Origin: Anaeromyces robustus
Taxonomy: Eukaryota; Neocallimastigomycota; Neocallimastigomycetes; Neocallimastigales; Neocallimastigaceae
Assembly: GCA_002104895.1 (NCBI GenBank)
Contig: MCFG01000274.1
Location: 29,669 to 93,668, forward strand
DNA: 64,000 bases
Direction: 5' to 3'
Each line of letters opens with the position of its first letter. Position 1 is the stretch's first letter. The notes beneath the pieces are model-generated. The model saw only the letters and a program-made list of their open reading frames with translations. It was not told the DNA's origin and ran no database searches. Below are positions 45,846 to 60,211 of this stretch, piece by piece. Both the position numbers and the translations under genes were made by a program.

Positions 45846-47388
45846 TCTTCTTAAGCCAAAATATACTAACTTTCTTTTATAATTTATTCCTTTTTTTTTT
45901 AAAAAAAATAAAATAAAAAAAATAAAAAAATATATATATTTATTATTACTTTTTTATACTTTTTTTTACAATTTTAAATATTATTATAGAAATAGATTTA
46001 TTTATACTTTATATTTATATTAAATTATTTTTTTCATATCTATTAATTTATTAGTAATAATAATAATAATAATAATAAAATAAAAATAAGAATAAGAATG
46101 TATAATAATTTAAAGACATTATAGATAAAAATAAAAATAAATTAAAAAAAAAAAAAAAAAAAAAGAAAAAAAGAATATTTTTTAATATTTGTACTAAATT
46201 AAATTACCAAAAAAAATGACTTGAAATTTGAATCATATGTCATGTTATAATAAAAAAAAAATTTTTTTTTTTTCATACATTATATTAAATACATTATCTA
46301 ATATTCAAATATTCAAATATTCAATTATTTAAAAGATTTATTAAAAATTTGTTACATTTACATTATTTACATTATTTATAACATACATCCATTAAAATCA
46401 AAAATCTCTCTTTTTTTTTTTTTTTTTTTTTTTTTAAAAATATTAAAATTTTAAAAAAATCAAATAGTTAAACTATGCAATTTTAACTTTATTATTAAAT
46501 ATTCATTAATATATTAAATATTATATATTAATATATAATATACTATATAATAGATTAATGGAAATTAATTTAATTAAATATTATATATATATATTAGAAT
46601 ATATTTTGTTAATAATGATTTAATAACTAAACACAATAAATTAACATATACATATATATACATATATAATTTATTTTATTATATATAGGTTTAAATATAT
46701 ATTAATATTTATATTATTATTATATTACATATTACATATTAATAATTCTTTTTTTCTTTAATTTTTATTTATTTTTTTATTTCTTTTTTTTTTTACTTTT
46801 ATTTCTTTTTTATAAGTTTTCTCTTTTTTTTTAAATATTTTTATTTTTTAAAAATATTTTATTTTTTATATTTTTTAAAAAATATAAAATATTAAAATAT
46901 AAAAATATTAAAAAAAGTATTTTTATATTTTATATTTTTATATTTTATTTTTTTATTTTTTTATTTTTTTATTTTTTATTTTACTTTTTTTTTTTAAAAA
47001 TTGTAAAATTAAAAAATATATAAAAAAAGTTAAACTGTTTATATTTTTATATACTAATTTGATATAAAGAAATAAAATTAAGAGTATATTAAATCTTTTG
47101 AATTTATTTCCTCTCTAATTGTCATTTCAATTAATTATATCCCAACTCAATAATTAATATAATTATAACATTATTTTATTTTTTCCAAAATATAATATTA
47201 TTTTAATAATATCAAAAAAAAAAAAAAAAATAAAATAAAAATAAAAAAAAATAAATAAGAAATATAATTATTCAATTTTTTTCTTGTTTATTTTTTTTTT
47301 TGTTTTGTATATTATATATTAATTGCAAATAATTAGAATATAATTCTTATTATTTAAATTATTAAATAATATTATTATATGAAATTTA
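45846..47388. other. Intergenic region, helicase / kinase
   Basis: A T-run/A-run junction (about 45890-45908) follows the helicase stop. Another long T-run ending in A is at about 46411-46440. Around 46780-47000 there is a T/A-rich stretch with several self-complementary segments. A short upstream start codon (47379) lies out of frame just before the kinase start. No gene is supported. Confidence 0.7.
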
Positions 47389-49770
47389 ATGCAAAATATA
47401 ATTATACCAGAAAAGGTTTTAATTTTAAAAAACGAAAAAAAGAACAGTATAATAAATGATAAGCTAATATATTTAAATTATAAAAAAATATTAAATTATC
47501 AAATATTAAACGAAGAAATAAATAAAATTTATACCTCAAAAGTCAACGTTTATTGCTTTAATTATATAGATGAACAAAAGATAATAACTACTATAACTTT
47601 TAGTACAGATGAAAATAATATAATAAATAAATCTTCAATAATATCTAATGACAATATGTTAACTAGCGAACCACATTCAAGAAAATTAAGTTTCAATAAA
47701 CGAATATTATCTATTATGGATAATAATGAAACAAGAGATGTAAATCGTAGAGGTTCTACAGGAAGTATTAAACAAACGATAAAAAAATCTTTTTCTAAAA
47801 CTAATTTAATTAAAAAATCTTATACTCAAAACTATAATCATAACGAATGTATGACAAGTGCAAGTGCAGGTCATACCTTCATTGGAAATTACTTTTCAGA
47901 TAAATATATTGTATTAAATAAAATTGGAAAAGGAGCAGTAAGTATTAAAAATGAATATTTTATTTTATTTTATTTTATTTTATTTTATTTTATTTTATTT
48001 TATTTTATTTTATTTTATTTTATTTTATTTTATTTTATTTTATTTTATTTTATTTTATTTTATTTTATTTTATTTTATTTTATTTTATTTTATTTTATTT
48101 TATTTTATTTTATTTTATTTTATTTTATTTTATTTTATTTTATTTTATTTTATTTTATTTTATTTTATTTTATTTTATTTTATTTTATTTTATTTTATTT
48201 TATTTTATTTTATTTTATTTTATTTTATTTTATTTTATTTTATTTTATTTTATTTTATTTTATTTTATTTTATTTTATTTTATTTTATTTTATTTTATTT
48301 TATTTTATTTTATTTTATTTTATTTTATTTTATTTGGACTATTCATTAAAGATATATTTTTATATTTTTATAACAAAAAATAATATTTATTGCTTTTTTT
48401 TTTTTTTTTTTTTTTTTGTATATATAAAAGACAGCAACTCTAAAATTAGTTAAGAAAAAATTTGGTGATGAAACTGTATATGTAGCAAAGGTAAATCATA
48501 TAATATAATATAATATAATTGAATAAATTTAATATATATTAATAAATAATTTTATAAATATATTTTTAATAATATAAATATTTATTAGGAATTCTATAAA
48601 AAATGTAAAGCAGAATCAAATAAAGATTATTTAAAAAAGATAACTACTGAATTTTGTATTTGGTAAAGTTTTAAATATTATAGTATATATTATTTAAATA
48701 TACAAAAAGTCTAATTGTCATCATTTCATAAATTATATCTATTTTTAATATTTTTTTTACTCATATTAAAAAAAAAAGTTATCCCTTAAATCATGAAAAG
48801 ATTGTTAAAACTTTCGAATTAATTGAAGAAAGAGATGGAAAATGGTTAATAATATTCGAACATTGTGGAGGAGGAAGTTTATACGAAAAAATTAATAGTG
48901 GAAAATTAAAAGATATAAATATTTTAAATTGCTATTTTAAACAAGTAAATATACATAATATATAAATATTTATATATATATAAAATAAATTATTATATAA
49001 ATAAATAATAGAATTAAATATATAGATCATATATATTTATTATTAATTTTATATTAATATAATCAATAATTATAGTTATTGTTAGGTGTTCAATATCTTC
49101 ATTCAATGGGTATATCTCATAGAGATTTAAAACCAGAAAATATATTATTGGATAGTAATCAGCAATGTATTAAAATTATAGATTTTGGTGTATCAGCTGT
49201 TTTTCGTTCTGTTTTTGATAAAAAAAAGCATTTAATAGATGGTTTATGTGGAAGTCAACCTTATATATCACCCGAAGAATATAATGAAAATTATCATGAT
49301 GGAGAAATGATTGATATATGGGCATGTGGTAAGTTTTAAATAATAAATAATAAATAATAAATAATATAATTATATTATTTTATAAAAAATTTATTTATTA
49401 AAATAACCATTTATTAATATAATTAAAATTTATTTATATATTTATATATATATAAATAGGTGTTATATACTATTTTATGATGTTCACAGAAGTACCTTGG
49501 GGACAAGCTTGTCCAAGTGATTTATATTATCAAACCTTTTTAAATAAAGGAAAAGACTTTTTCCCATACTTAGATGTATTTACACCTGGTGCATTAGAAG
49601 GATTATTAAAAATGCTTGATAGTAATCCAAAAACCAGAATCAAATTAAATGAATTATTAAATACTAATTGGATTCAAGGTATTGAATCATGTGGATCAAC
49701 AGATCATTATAAAAGTCATGGTCCAACACCAATAGGTTTAAATCATCGACATGTAGTATTAAATATATAG
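47389..49770 (+). CDS. HAL4/HAL5-like fungal serine/threonine kinase
   Basis: Six exons (47389-47937, 48431-48490, 48589-48662, 48779-48944, 49076-49328, 49460-49770) join in phase to 470 residues. A poorly conserved 160-residue N-terminus contains Ser/Arg-rich stretches (NRRGSTGSIK). The kinase domain starts at about 172 with a glycine loop (IGKGATATLKLV), catalytic Lys203 (VYVAK), HRDLKPEN with Asp300, DFG with Asp319, and an APE-equivalent SPEEY after GLCGSQPYI. The GxCGSxPY...PEEY activation segment and the Trp-Ala-Cys-Gly motif resemble the fungal HAL4/HAL5/NPR1 kinases, which regulate plasma-membrane potassium and nutrient transporters. All catalytic residues are present. The domain ends near the C-terminus, so any regulation lies in the N-terminal part. 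Orthology to a particular member is not resolved. Confidence 0.88.
47953..48335 (+). repeat. TTTTA pentanucleotide array in kinase intron 1, ~75 units
   Basis: About 380 bp of uninterrupted TTTTA repeat makes up most of the 493-bp intron 1. The long open frames through it (Phe-Ile-Leu-Tyr repeats) are artefacts. Splicing from GTAAGT at 47938 to the AAAAG acceptor at 48430 restores the kinase glycine loop. Confidence 0.95.
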
Positions 49771-51295
<1,525 letters not shown>

Positions 51296-53635
51296 CTAAT
51301 AATACCATTTAATCAATTCATCACTAACACCAGATGGTGTTAATACACCTAAATCAGTAAATAATAAAGATATATATTCTGGTGGTGTATAATCAACAGT
51401 TTGTTTTTCTAATGAAATTTTATTTGGTTCATGATTATTGGTATCTAAAGTGGATGAAACAACATCATATTGATTTAATGGGAAAATACGAACAAATTTG
51501 TAACTTTCAGTAACAGCATAGAATGGTTTGTTAGCAGCCTTGGCAACAACAGCAATTTGATAAGTACCAATTTGATTAATAATACCTCCATTTTCAACAA
51601 CACCTTCAGCACCAACCATTACCATATCAACTTTACCGATAATAAAACCTATAGCAGCATCTAAAATTAAAGTAGCTGGAATATTGGCTTTTTTTAATTC
51701 ATCTACAGCCCTTTGACTTTTATTGTTATAAAATTACATTTATTAAAATATATATATATGCACATATATATTGTATTATAATTTATAATTATAAATTAAG
51801 TTAAATTAAATGATAATTTCAAAAAAAAAAAAAAAAACAATTTTTTTTTCATAAATCATATAAAATATTATTTCAAACATATATATATTTCAATAAATAC
51901 CCATTAGTTGATGGTCTAGCCTCTATTATTATTTAATATATTAATGTGTATAAAATTATATATATATATATATTTTAATATTCATTGTTTATTATTTTAT
52001 ATATAAATTCTATTTTCATAATATTTTTATAAAAAAAAAATACCAGTAACAAAAACTCTAAATCTCTTCTTTGCTTTAGATGCATTCATAAGTAATAACA
52101 TAACAACTCTTGAATATGAATGAATTAAAATTGTCTTTTTTTTTTTAGTTATTCAATTAAATAAATGAAAATATATATAAATTTTATATAATAAAAAAAT
52201 TAGAAAAAAAATATTTTTATATTAATAATTTTTTTACATTATGTAAATTTGACTATTACTGAATCATCTTTAATAAATTGCATGCCAAGTTCAGCAATAT
52301 TATGTCTTCTAATTTCAGATTGTTCGATAAATTGTTCACCCTTTTCAACAATATGTTTTTTACAAAGTTCTAAATTCTAATTGTCATTGTTTTTAAAAAT
52401 ACATATATATATAATATAATAATATACATAAAAAATATAATAAATATTAAAAATATAATTTAGTGATTTATTATATAACTAATCTAAAAATTATAATAAT
52501 GTATATGTATATGCATATATTAGATTTCATACAGTAACATCATGTGTAGTTCTAGTAATAAATCTTAAAAAAAGATCACAACCAGCAGAAACTGAAATTG
52601 GATTTAAAGCTTTTAAAGTTTCACTAGCATTTTGTAAATTTTTCATAAATTCTTGAAGTGTTGAGGCTTAAATTATTTTATTTTTGTTGATTATCATTAT
52701 TAATATTATTATTATTAAATATTAAATGAAATTATACCAAAACAATTAAATATTTTAAATATATTTTTATATATAATAAAAATAATTGATGTAATTGTTA
52801 ATTATTATATATATATAATATAAATAAAATAATAAAATATTTAATAATGAAAATAAATTTATATTATTACTTTTTCCTTGTTTGATAAATTCAGTTAAAA
52901 CCTATTATTTATATTTAAAAATATCATACAAAATAAAAAACAAAAGTATTAATTAATTGTTTTCTTTCATATATAAAAAAAAATTATTATATCAATTTAT
53001 TTTTATTTATTTATTTATTTTTACTAGTTACCTTAACAGCAACAACTGGTAATGAAACTGTCTTTTCTTTTTCAACAATTTCATTAAAAGTTTTTTGTAT
53101 ATCGAATTCTATTTCATAAAAAAAATAATAAAAATAAATTATTATTTAATTATGTTAATAAAAAAAAAATCTCGAAAAAAAATATATACATAAATAAAAT
53201 AAAATTATATCATCTAAATAATATTGGTTAATTTTATTAATATAAACATTCGAAATTTTATTATTTATTGGAAATAATAATTTTTAATTAAAATGAAACA
53301 ATATATTTAAATATTTTAATTCTTATTTCCTGATTCTATAAATATTAACTTCTTTAATAAAAAAAGAAAAGAAAAAAAAAGTTGAGTTTATATAAATAAA
53401 ATAACATATAATTCTAAGAAGACAGAGTAAGAATATTTATATCATAGTTGAATTTTAATGATTGTAAATTGTTTAAAATTTGTTATATTGTGTATAAAAA
53501 TTTAAAAAAAAGCTATAGTATATGTGAATTTTTCTACTATTAATAAAATTTCTCCTTTTGCTGTATAAAACAATTTCTAATGAATTTGAATTTCACAATA
53601 ATTTTTTTAATTCTAATTTACTTACGTTCATCCAT
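51296..53635 (-). CDS. GCN3: Translation initiation factor eIF2B subunit alpha
   Basis: Eight exons (minus strand: 53626-53635, 53032-53108, 52871-52901, 52533-52666, 52260-52376, 52044-52134, 51901-51922, 51296-51716) join in phase to 300 residues, the usual length. eIF2B is the GDP-GTP exchange factor for eIF2; the alpha subunit helps sense phosphorylated eIF2 during stress. Diagnostic stretches: [94 protein letters not shown] and the C-terminal [20 protein letters not shown]. The first coding exon is only 10 nt and exon 7 is a 22-nt microexon; both are required for the frame and the conserved sequence. Confidence 0.93.
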
Positions 53636-54370
53636 TTTTATTATAATTCTATTACTTTTTTTTTTAAAACAAATGTAATATATGTAAAAAATTCTATATT
53701 TTAAAATTGAATCTAAAAGATGATTGGTTAAAAATCGATTTTAAGATTAATTCCATTTTACATAATAAAAAGCATTTTAAAAAAATAATGTATTAAGTTT
53801 ATATATATTTATTTAATATTAAAATAATATTAAACATATTGTTATATTTAATACCATACATCATAATATTCCAACATAGACTGATATACAAATTAATTTT
53901 TAAATAAATTCTAATTTTTTTTATTTTATTATATTATTTTATTTTGTTTTATTTTATTCTCTATTTCATTTTTTTTTATTATAGTTTATTTTATTGCTAA
54001 TAGTATTTTTCGAAAATAATAAATAAAAAAATATAAATTAATAAATTAAATATTTAAAAAAATTTTTTTTTCTTTTTTTTTTTTTTGTTTTTAACAAATC
54101 CATTAATGCCCATTATTATTATATATATAATTATACAGATAATTTATATAACAAAGAAAAAAGTTTTTTCTTTATCTATTAATAGTTTATCTAATTTTAA
54201 AAAAAAATATAAAATTTAAATATTTGTAATATAATTTTTATTTGTTTATATATATTTTATAAAATATATAATGAGATTTTAATTATTAAATTGATATTAT
54301 TAAAAAGAAAAAATTAATATTAATAAATTAATATTAATATTATTATATAAAAGTATTTTTATAACTATAA

Positions 54371-54407
<37 letters not shown>

Positions 54408-54431
54408 TTTTTATTTTTTTTTATATTATAA
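53636..54431. other. Intergenic region, eIF2B alpha / formin
   Basis: This is upstream DNA of eIF2B alpha and downstream DNA of the formin, both minus strand. It has TTTTA-like and T-rich stretches (53920-54090), and an A run of about 32 bases directly follows the formin stop (54374-54405). No gene. Confidence 0.75.
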
Positions 54432-55504
54432 TTACATTAATTGATCATTTAAAGTAACATTTGATTGAGAATGTGGTATAATTATATCATCATCACTGTT
54501 TGCACTACATTCATTCCTTAGTTTACTTTGTTCTTGTTTCTTTTTGTTCTCTAAATATAATTTTTCCATATTAATGGCTTTACTTCCAGCATCTTCAAAT
54601 TTAGTAATACTACGATTACGTATTTCATCTAACATTTGTTCTCTAAGTGATTTTTCTTTACAGAATCCATTAGGTAAATTACTTAATGATTTTGATTTTT
54701 GTATACCTAACATTGAAGAACGATGCTTTTCTCTTCTTCTTTGTTCTTCTTCTCTTTGCTCATTAATTTTTACAGCTTCTTGGAATTGTTGGAAAAAAGT
54801 ATCTAATGTAACAAATACAGATGTTGGCTGTTTTAATGATTCATCATTTTTAGGTAAATTTTTAGGTACATTATTTTTATTATGATCAGCGGTAGATTTA
54901 TCTTTATCTTTATTAGCATCATCACCATATAATGAAGATGATGAACTTTCTTTTAAAAAGTCATTTGGTACATCTAAAACAGATGAATATTCACTTAAAT
55001 TTTCACCTAAATATTCAGCAATATCAATAAATGCTTTGTTACATCTATCAACTAATTTATAAATTCTTATTAAAGAATTGGTAGCTTCTTCAACAAATGG
55101 CATAATAATTCTTCTTTGAAGAGTTGGATCATATGATTTTGGAGAATCAAGTTCATCATCACTTGATGTATTACCATTATCTTTTTTATCTTTATCAGTT
55201 TTATCTTCATTTTCAGTTGCTTCTGGTAAAATTTCCATACTACTAGAATTAGAAGAATTTTTATACATTCTTTGTTTAATTTTGAAAAGACCAGTTTCAA
55301 GATTCTTTAAACGATGAACTAAATCCCTTAAATCAAATTGTCTAACTGATTTAATTTCCTGGAATTGTGATGCTATGGATAAAATTTCAGGTTTCTTTAA
55401 TTTTAACATATCAACAAGATAATTCTAATTTTTATAATATGTAAGAAAAAAAAAATATAAAAAGAAAAAAATTATTAATAAATAAATTAATTAAGAATAT
55501 TTAA

Positions 55505-55565
<61 letters not shown>

Positions 55566-57545
55566 TTCAAAAATATTTACTAATAAATTGGATTTTCCAT
55601 CAGTTGATTTAACATCTCTTAATTTAACAAGGCCTTCAATTTTAAAACCTAAAGCTTTTTTATCTTGATTCAGAGATGCATATGAATAACTATGTCTAAT
55701 TGTATTACCATATTCATGATTTGTTAAATTACCAAGAGCTAAAACTGTTTTTAATAAAATTTTTAAATTATCACTTTCTTTTAAATTTTCACATAATGTT
55801 AAAAATTGGGTAAAACATTTTTCAAGACTTTCTGATTCTGGTTTAAATTGACATTTATAAATAAAAGATTTCATGAAATAATCAATTTCCGGTTCTTTCA
55901 TTAATTCTAATAAAAAGAGTTCTGGTGTATCAAATTGATGATTACTTTTATTTTTTTTATTATTAATATAAACTTCTAATAAAGCACGTTCTTCTGGTGT
56001 TGGAAGTAATGGTTTTAAAGATAATAATTCATCTAAGGTTAATACTTTATCATCGAAATTGCATATAGCATTTCTTATGTCTTTAAATGATAAACCACGT
56101 CTTTGGAATAATGCTACACCGATAGAAATATTTTGAGCACGTCTTGAATCCAATAAAGATTTATTAACCCTAAATTTGATTTAAAATAAAAAAAATTATA
56201 AAATAGAAATATTATATATTAATATTTATTAATATTTATTATTATAATATCATATAATAATTTAATATATTTAATTTATTTAAAAAAAGGATTTTATTAT
56301 TAAAAGCTATAATAATAAATGTATATATATATATATATATATTTTAATATTTACTTTTGTGGTTTCTTTGATTTTTTCAATAGTACAGGTTCTTTAGAAG
56401 GTATAATACAAAAGATTTCTTCAAATTTCTTAATATCTAAATCAATTTTTTCAAATTCAGGATTAATACCAGATTTTTCACTCCAAATAGTATTAACAAG
56501 TTTATTAGTTTCTTTTATTTCATTCCAGTGAAGACGAGCTTTCACTTGTAATTTTTGATTATCTCCACCAGGAACAGGTGATGGTATTAATGGACCACCC
56601 ATTATTGGTGGAGGAGGTGGTGGTGGTGCATTACCTAACATTGGTGGTGGTGGTGGTGGAGGAGCTGCTAGTAATGGATTAGGAGGTGGAGGTGGTACAT
56701 TCTTATTTTCAATAATTGGAGTTAAATTATCAGTATCTGGTATAGTTGTAAGATTTTCTCTACTTGATTTTTTAGATCTTGATCCACCATGAAGACTCTT
56801 TTTACTTCCATGAAGACTTTTTTTACTTCCATGAAGACTTTTCTTACTTCCATGTAAACTATGTAATGAAGATGATTTATTTCTTTTCCCAGAAAGACCT
56901 TCATGTTCTTCTATTGGTGAACTAACAATATATTGATCAATAAAATCATCAAGAACATTATCATAACCTTCTTCATCTTCGTCTTCATGGTTTTCCTTAT
57001 CTTCATTTAATTCAGAAGAATGCTTAAGATTTTCATAAATTGGTGATAAATTCTTTAAACTATTAAGACTTGTATTACTTTCGTCAGCAATACTTTCACT
57101 ACTTCCTTCATCATCATCTTCTTCTTCTTCTTCCTCGTCTTCATTATCATTTTCATTTTCATTACCTAAGGCTTTTAAAGCTTCTAAATCTTTTTGCATT
57201 AAATTAAGAGCATAACTTCTTCTATATCTATTATTCTTCTTTTTCTTTCCTTGTTCATGAAGTGTAGTTTCTTTGAAAATTTCACTAAATACATCTGTAT
57301 TTTCAAAATCAGTTGTTAAATATTCATGTGCATCATGAATTTGATTATTTGTTACTTGTAAAGCATACGATGCTATATTTATTTATGTTACAAAAATTAA
57401 AAAGGGTTATAAAAATATTTATGATTATGTAAAAGTTAATACAATATATATTAATAATAATAATTATAATAATATTAATGTTAATGTTAATTATAACTAT
57501 CCATAATAATAATATATAAAATTATATATATGAATTAATAAAATG

Positions 57546-57585
<40 letters not shown>

Positions 57586-60211
57586 TACTTACCAACAATA
57601 TGATTATAACCTTGAATTTCTAAAGATTCAACTAATGCTGGATCAGGTGTGACAGCATGATGTTGAGAAAGTTTATTTAACCATTTTGAATTTGATTTTT
57701 CTAAAAATGATTCATATGTTAATGGTTTAAATTTGGAATCAGCTTTAATACTTTCTGGACTTGAAGCATCATTACTATGACATGACATGAAAATAAGATC
57801 CATAGAGAAATCTTTATTAAATTTATTGGAACCATGAGTAGAAAGTTCAATATCAGGTAAACTAACACGAATAGCACCTTCGGTCATAAAACCAGTATGG
57901 AAATAGAAATTAAACATAGTTACATTATTATTTCTATTATTTAAATCAGGACAATGGAAAACTCTAATTTGGATATCTTTTTCAATGGTTAAATATTGAA
58001 CATCCGGGAATTGGAAAATAATATTATTAGCATCCATAAATACACCTGGATGACATTCATCATCAATAGACATAATAGTAGTACTATAAATTAATTTACC
58101 GCATTGATAAACTTCTAAACCAGGATTACAACCTCCATTATTTGGTAAGAAATCAGGAATACCATTTAATATAATACTACACATATAAAGAGCATATTGA
58201 TTTTGTAAATGACCTTTATAAGTAAAAATACCATTGAAATATTTTGAATATCTTCTTTGAGTATTAGTAACCCATGAACGATCATTATTACATCTTCTTT
58301 TTATGAAATAATTGAAACCTTCATCAACATTTGGAAAAATACAACTGAAAAATAAAAAACAAGCAACAACAATACCTGTTCTATTTCTACCATTATTACA
58401 ATGAATAATGGCAACATTTCCTGGATCAACACTTAACCAAATAAATAAAGATCGACATATATCAATTAAAACTTTTAAATTAAAAAGTGATTTTGACACA
58501 TTAAATGATATAACTTGATTATCAAATTTTGAATAATCATAAGTACCATCTGATAAATTCCAAATCATAAACTTTTTTTTATATCGAGTTTTTATGAAAT
58601 ATGAAATTTCATCAATATTGTTTCTATTAAATTAATAATAAAAATAATTAATAATAAAAGATTAAAATAATATTAATAATAAATATTAATTAATATCAAT
58701 TATAAATAAAATTATTACCTTGCACTTCTCTTTTCTGTAATATTTTTCCACACACTACCCATTACAAGGAGTCTATCTGTTTAAATTATTTTATAGAAAA
58801 AAAAAGTATTATATTTATATAACAAAAAGATATATTTTACATATAAAATAGATGAATATAATTTTTATTTAATTAGATAATTAATATTTTATTTACAGAA
58901 TTCATAATAAAATAAATATTATTAAAAATATAATAAAATAAAATAAAATAAAATAATAATTTTTTTTTGTTTTTGTTTTTATTTTCCGTACCTGTAATTC
59001 TTGTAATATCTAAATTATTTTTTAAACTTTGGAAGTATTTATCATTAGGCATAGTTGGTATCAATGAATCATTTCCATGTGGAAAATGGGTTCTTTCAGG
59101 GAAAAATGGATCATATGTCAATAAATTAAATAATTTACAATCAAAAGAATCTAAATCATCACCAATAAATTTTGAATGTAATGCAATTGGTTTTGGATTT
59201 ATATAAATACTAAAACTACTAAGTTGAGAAGCATTAGTATTTTTTCTAGTTACTTCAGGATTAGTACCTATTGAAGATCTTCGAGATGAAGAATAATCAT
59301 CATCAAATGTACATTCATTTCGTAGACTACTAACATTATTAAAACTACTATTTCTCGAAGATGAATAACTTCTATCTCGAAATCTATTACTAATAGAATA
59401 TGGTATATTCCCCCCTTGTTCCAGACTACTAGTTCTAAGATTAAACATACTATTACTATTACGTCCATAATTTTTATCTTCATTATTAACATGAATTTTT
59501 ACTAATGATGAATGTCTTTCAGGTAATTTAAATTCATCATCACTTTTATCATTATCAGCTTTTTTTATTTTACGTTTTTCACCAATTATTATATTTCATT
59601 AAATTTATTTATAATTTTTTTTTTAATAACAAATTATATAACGTTGTATGGAATATTTTAAACAAATTATAAAAAAAAAAATTTTTTTCATATATAAATA
59701 TTTATATAATCAATATATTAAGTAATATATAAAATATATTTAATTAATATTCATATTAATATATTTAATATATTAAACAATATATAAAAAATTGTTTACA
59801 AATAAAATATAAAAAAAAAAAAAAAACAATTATATAAATAAATCGAATAAAAAAAATACTTTTTTTTTAATATTTACTTGTATTACTATTAGAATCATCA
59901 TTATTATTTTGTTGTAATTTTAATAATTCATTTAAAATATTTAAATCTTCTTGACTGGTACTTATAGGCATACCAATAACACTAGCACGAAAATTTAATT
60001 GACCATTTCTATTTCTTCCAATATCAATCCTTTCTTTTCCTACTTCTTTTTCTAAACTCTCAGTACTATTATTATTACTACTATCTAAATTATCTGATCT
60101 TATATACCTTGAAAATGAACTTCTACTACTCCTTGATATTCTATCTACTAAACTTCTATCGTTATCCTCTGCATATTTTCCATATAACAAAAAATTCTTT
60201 ATTTTTTCCAT
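54432..60211 (-). CDS. Formin with N-terminal PTEN-like phosphatase and C2 domains
   Basis: Seven exons (minus strand: 59878-60211, 58992-59558, 58719-58776, 57593-58623, 56355-57372, 55581-56169, 54432-55424) join in phase to 1529 residues. A 290-residue Ser/Asn-rich N-terminus leads into a PTEN-like domain (starts about 300, ITDRLLVMGSVW) with P-loop HCNNGRNRTG, Cys395 and Arg401. A PTEN-type C2 domain follows (about 455-640). Then come an acidic linker, four SLHGSKK repeats (about 833-858), a Pro-rich FH1 (about 889-931) and an FH2 domain (about 935-1340; LHWNEI, LDSRRAQNISI, LKTVLALGNLTN). A charged tail with a DAD-like stretch (EQMLDEIRNRS) closes the protein. FH2 nucleates and elongates actin filaments; the PTEN-C2 part probably anchors it to phosphoinositide membranes. 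The PTEN-equivalent general acid Asp seems absent. The exon 1/exon 2 acceptor is the least certain junction. Confidence 0.9.
55505..55564 (-). repeat. AAT array in formin intron 6
   Basis: About 60 bp of AAT next to the donor side of the intron between 55581 and 55424. Reading through it gives an artefactual poly-Ile tail. Confidence 0.85.

Noticed and set aside
47951-48349. Open frames of Phe-Ile-Leu-Tyr repeats continuing the kinase N-terminus
   Set aside because: They are the TTTTA array of intron 1. Splicing 47938-48430 restores a continuous kinase glycine loop.
54544-54885. Plus-strand open frame opposite the formin tail
   Set aside because: Antisense shadow of the last formin exon.
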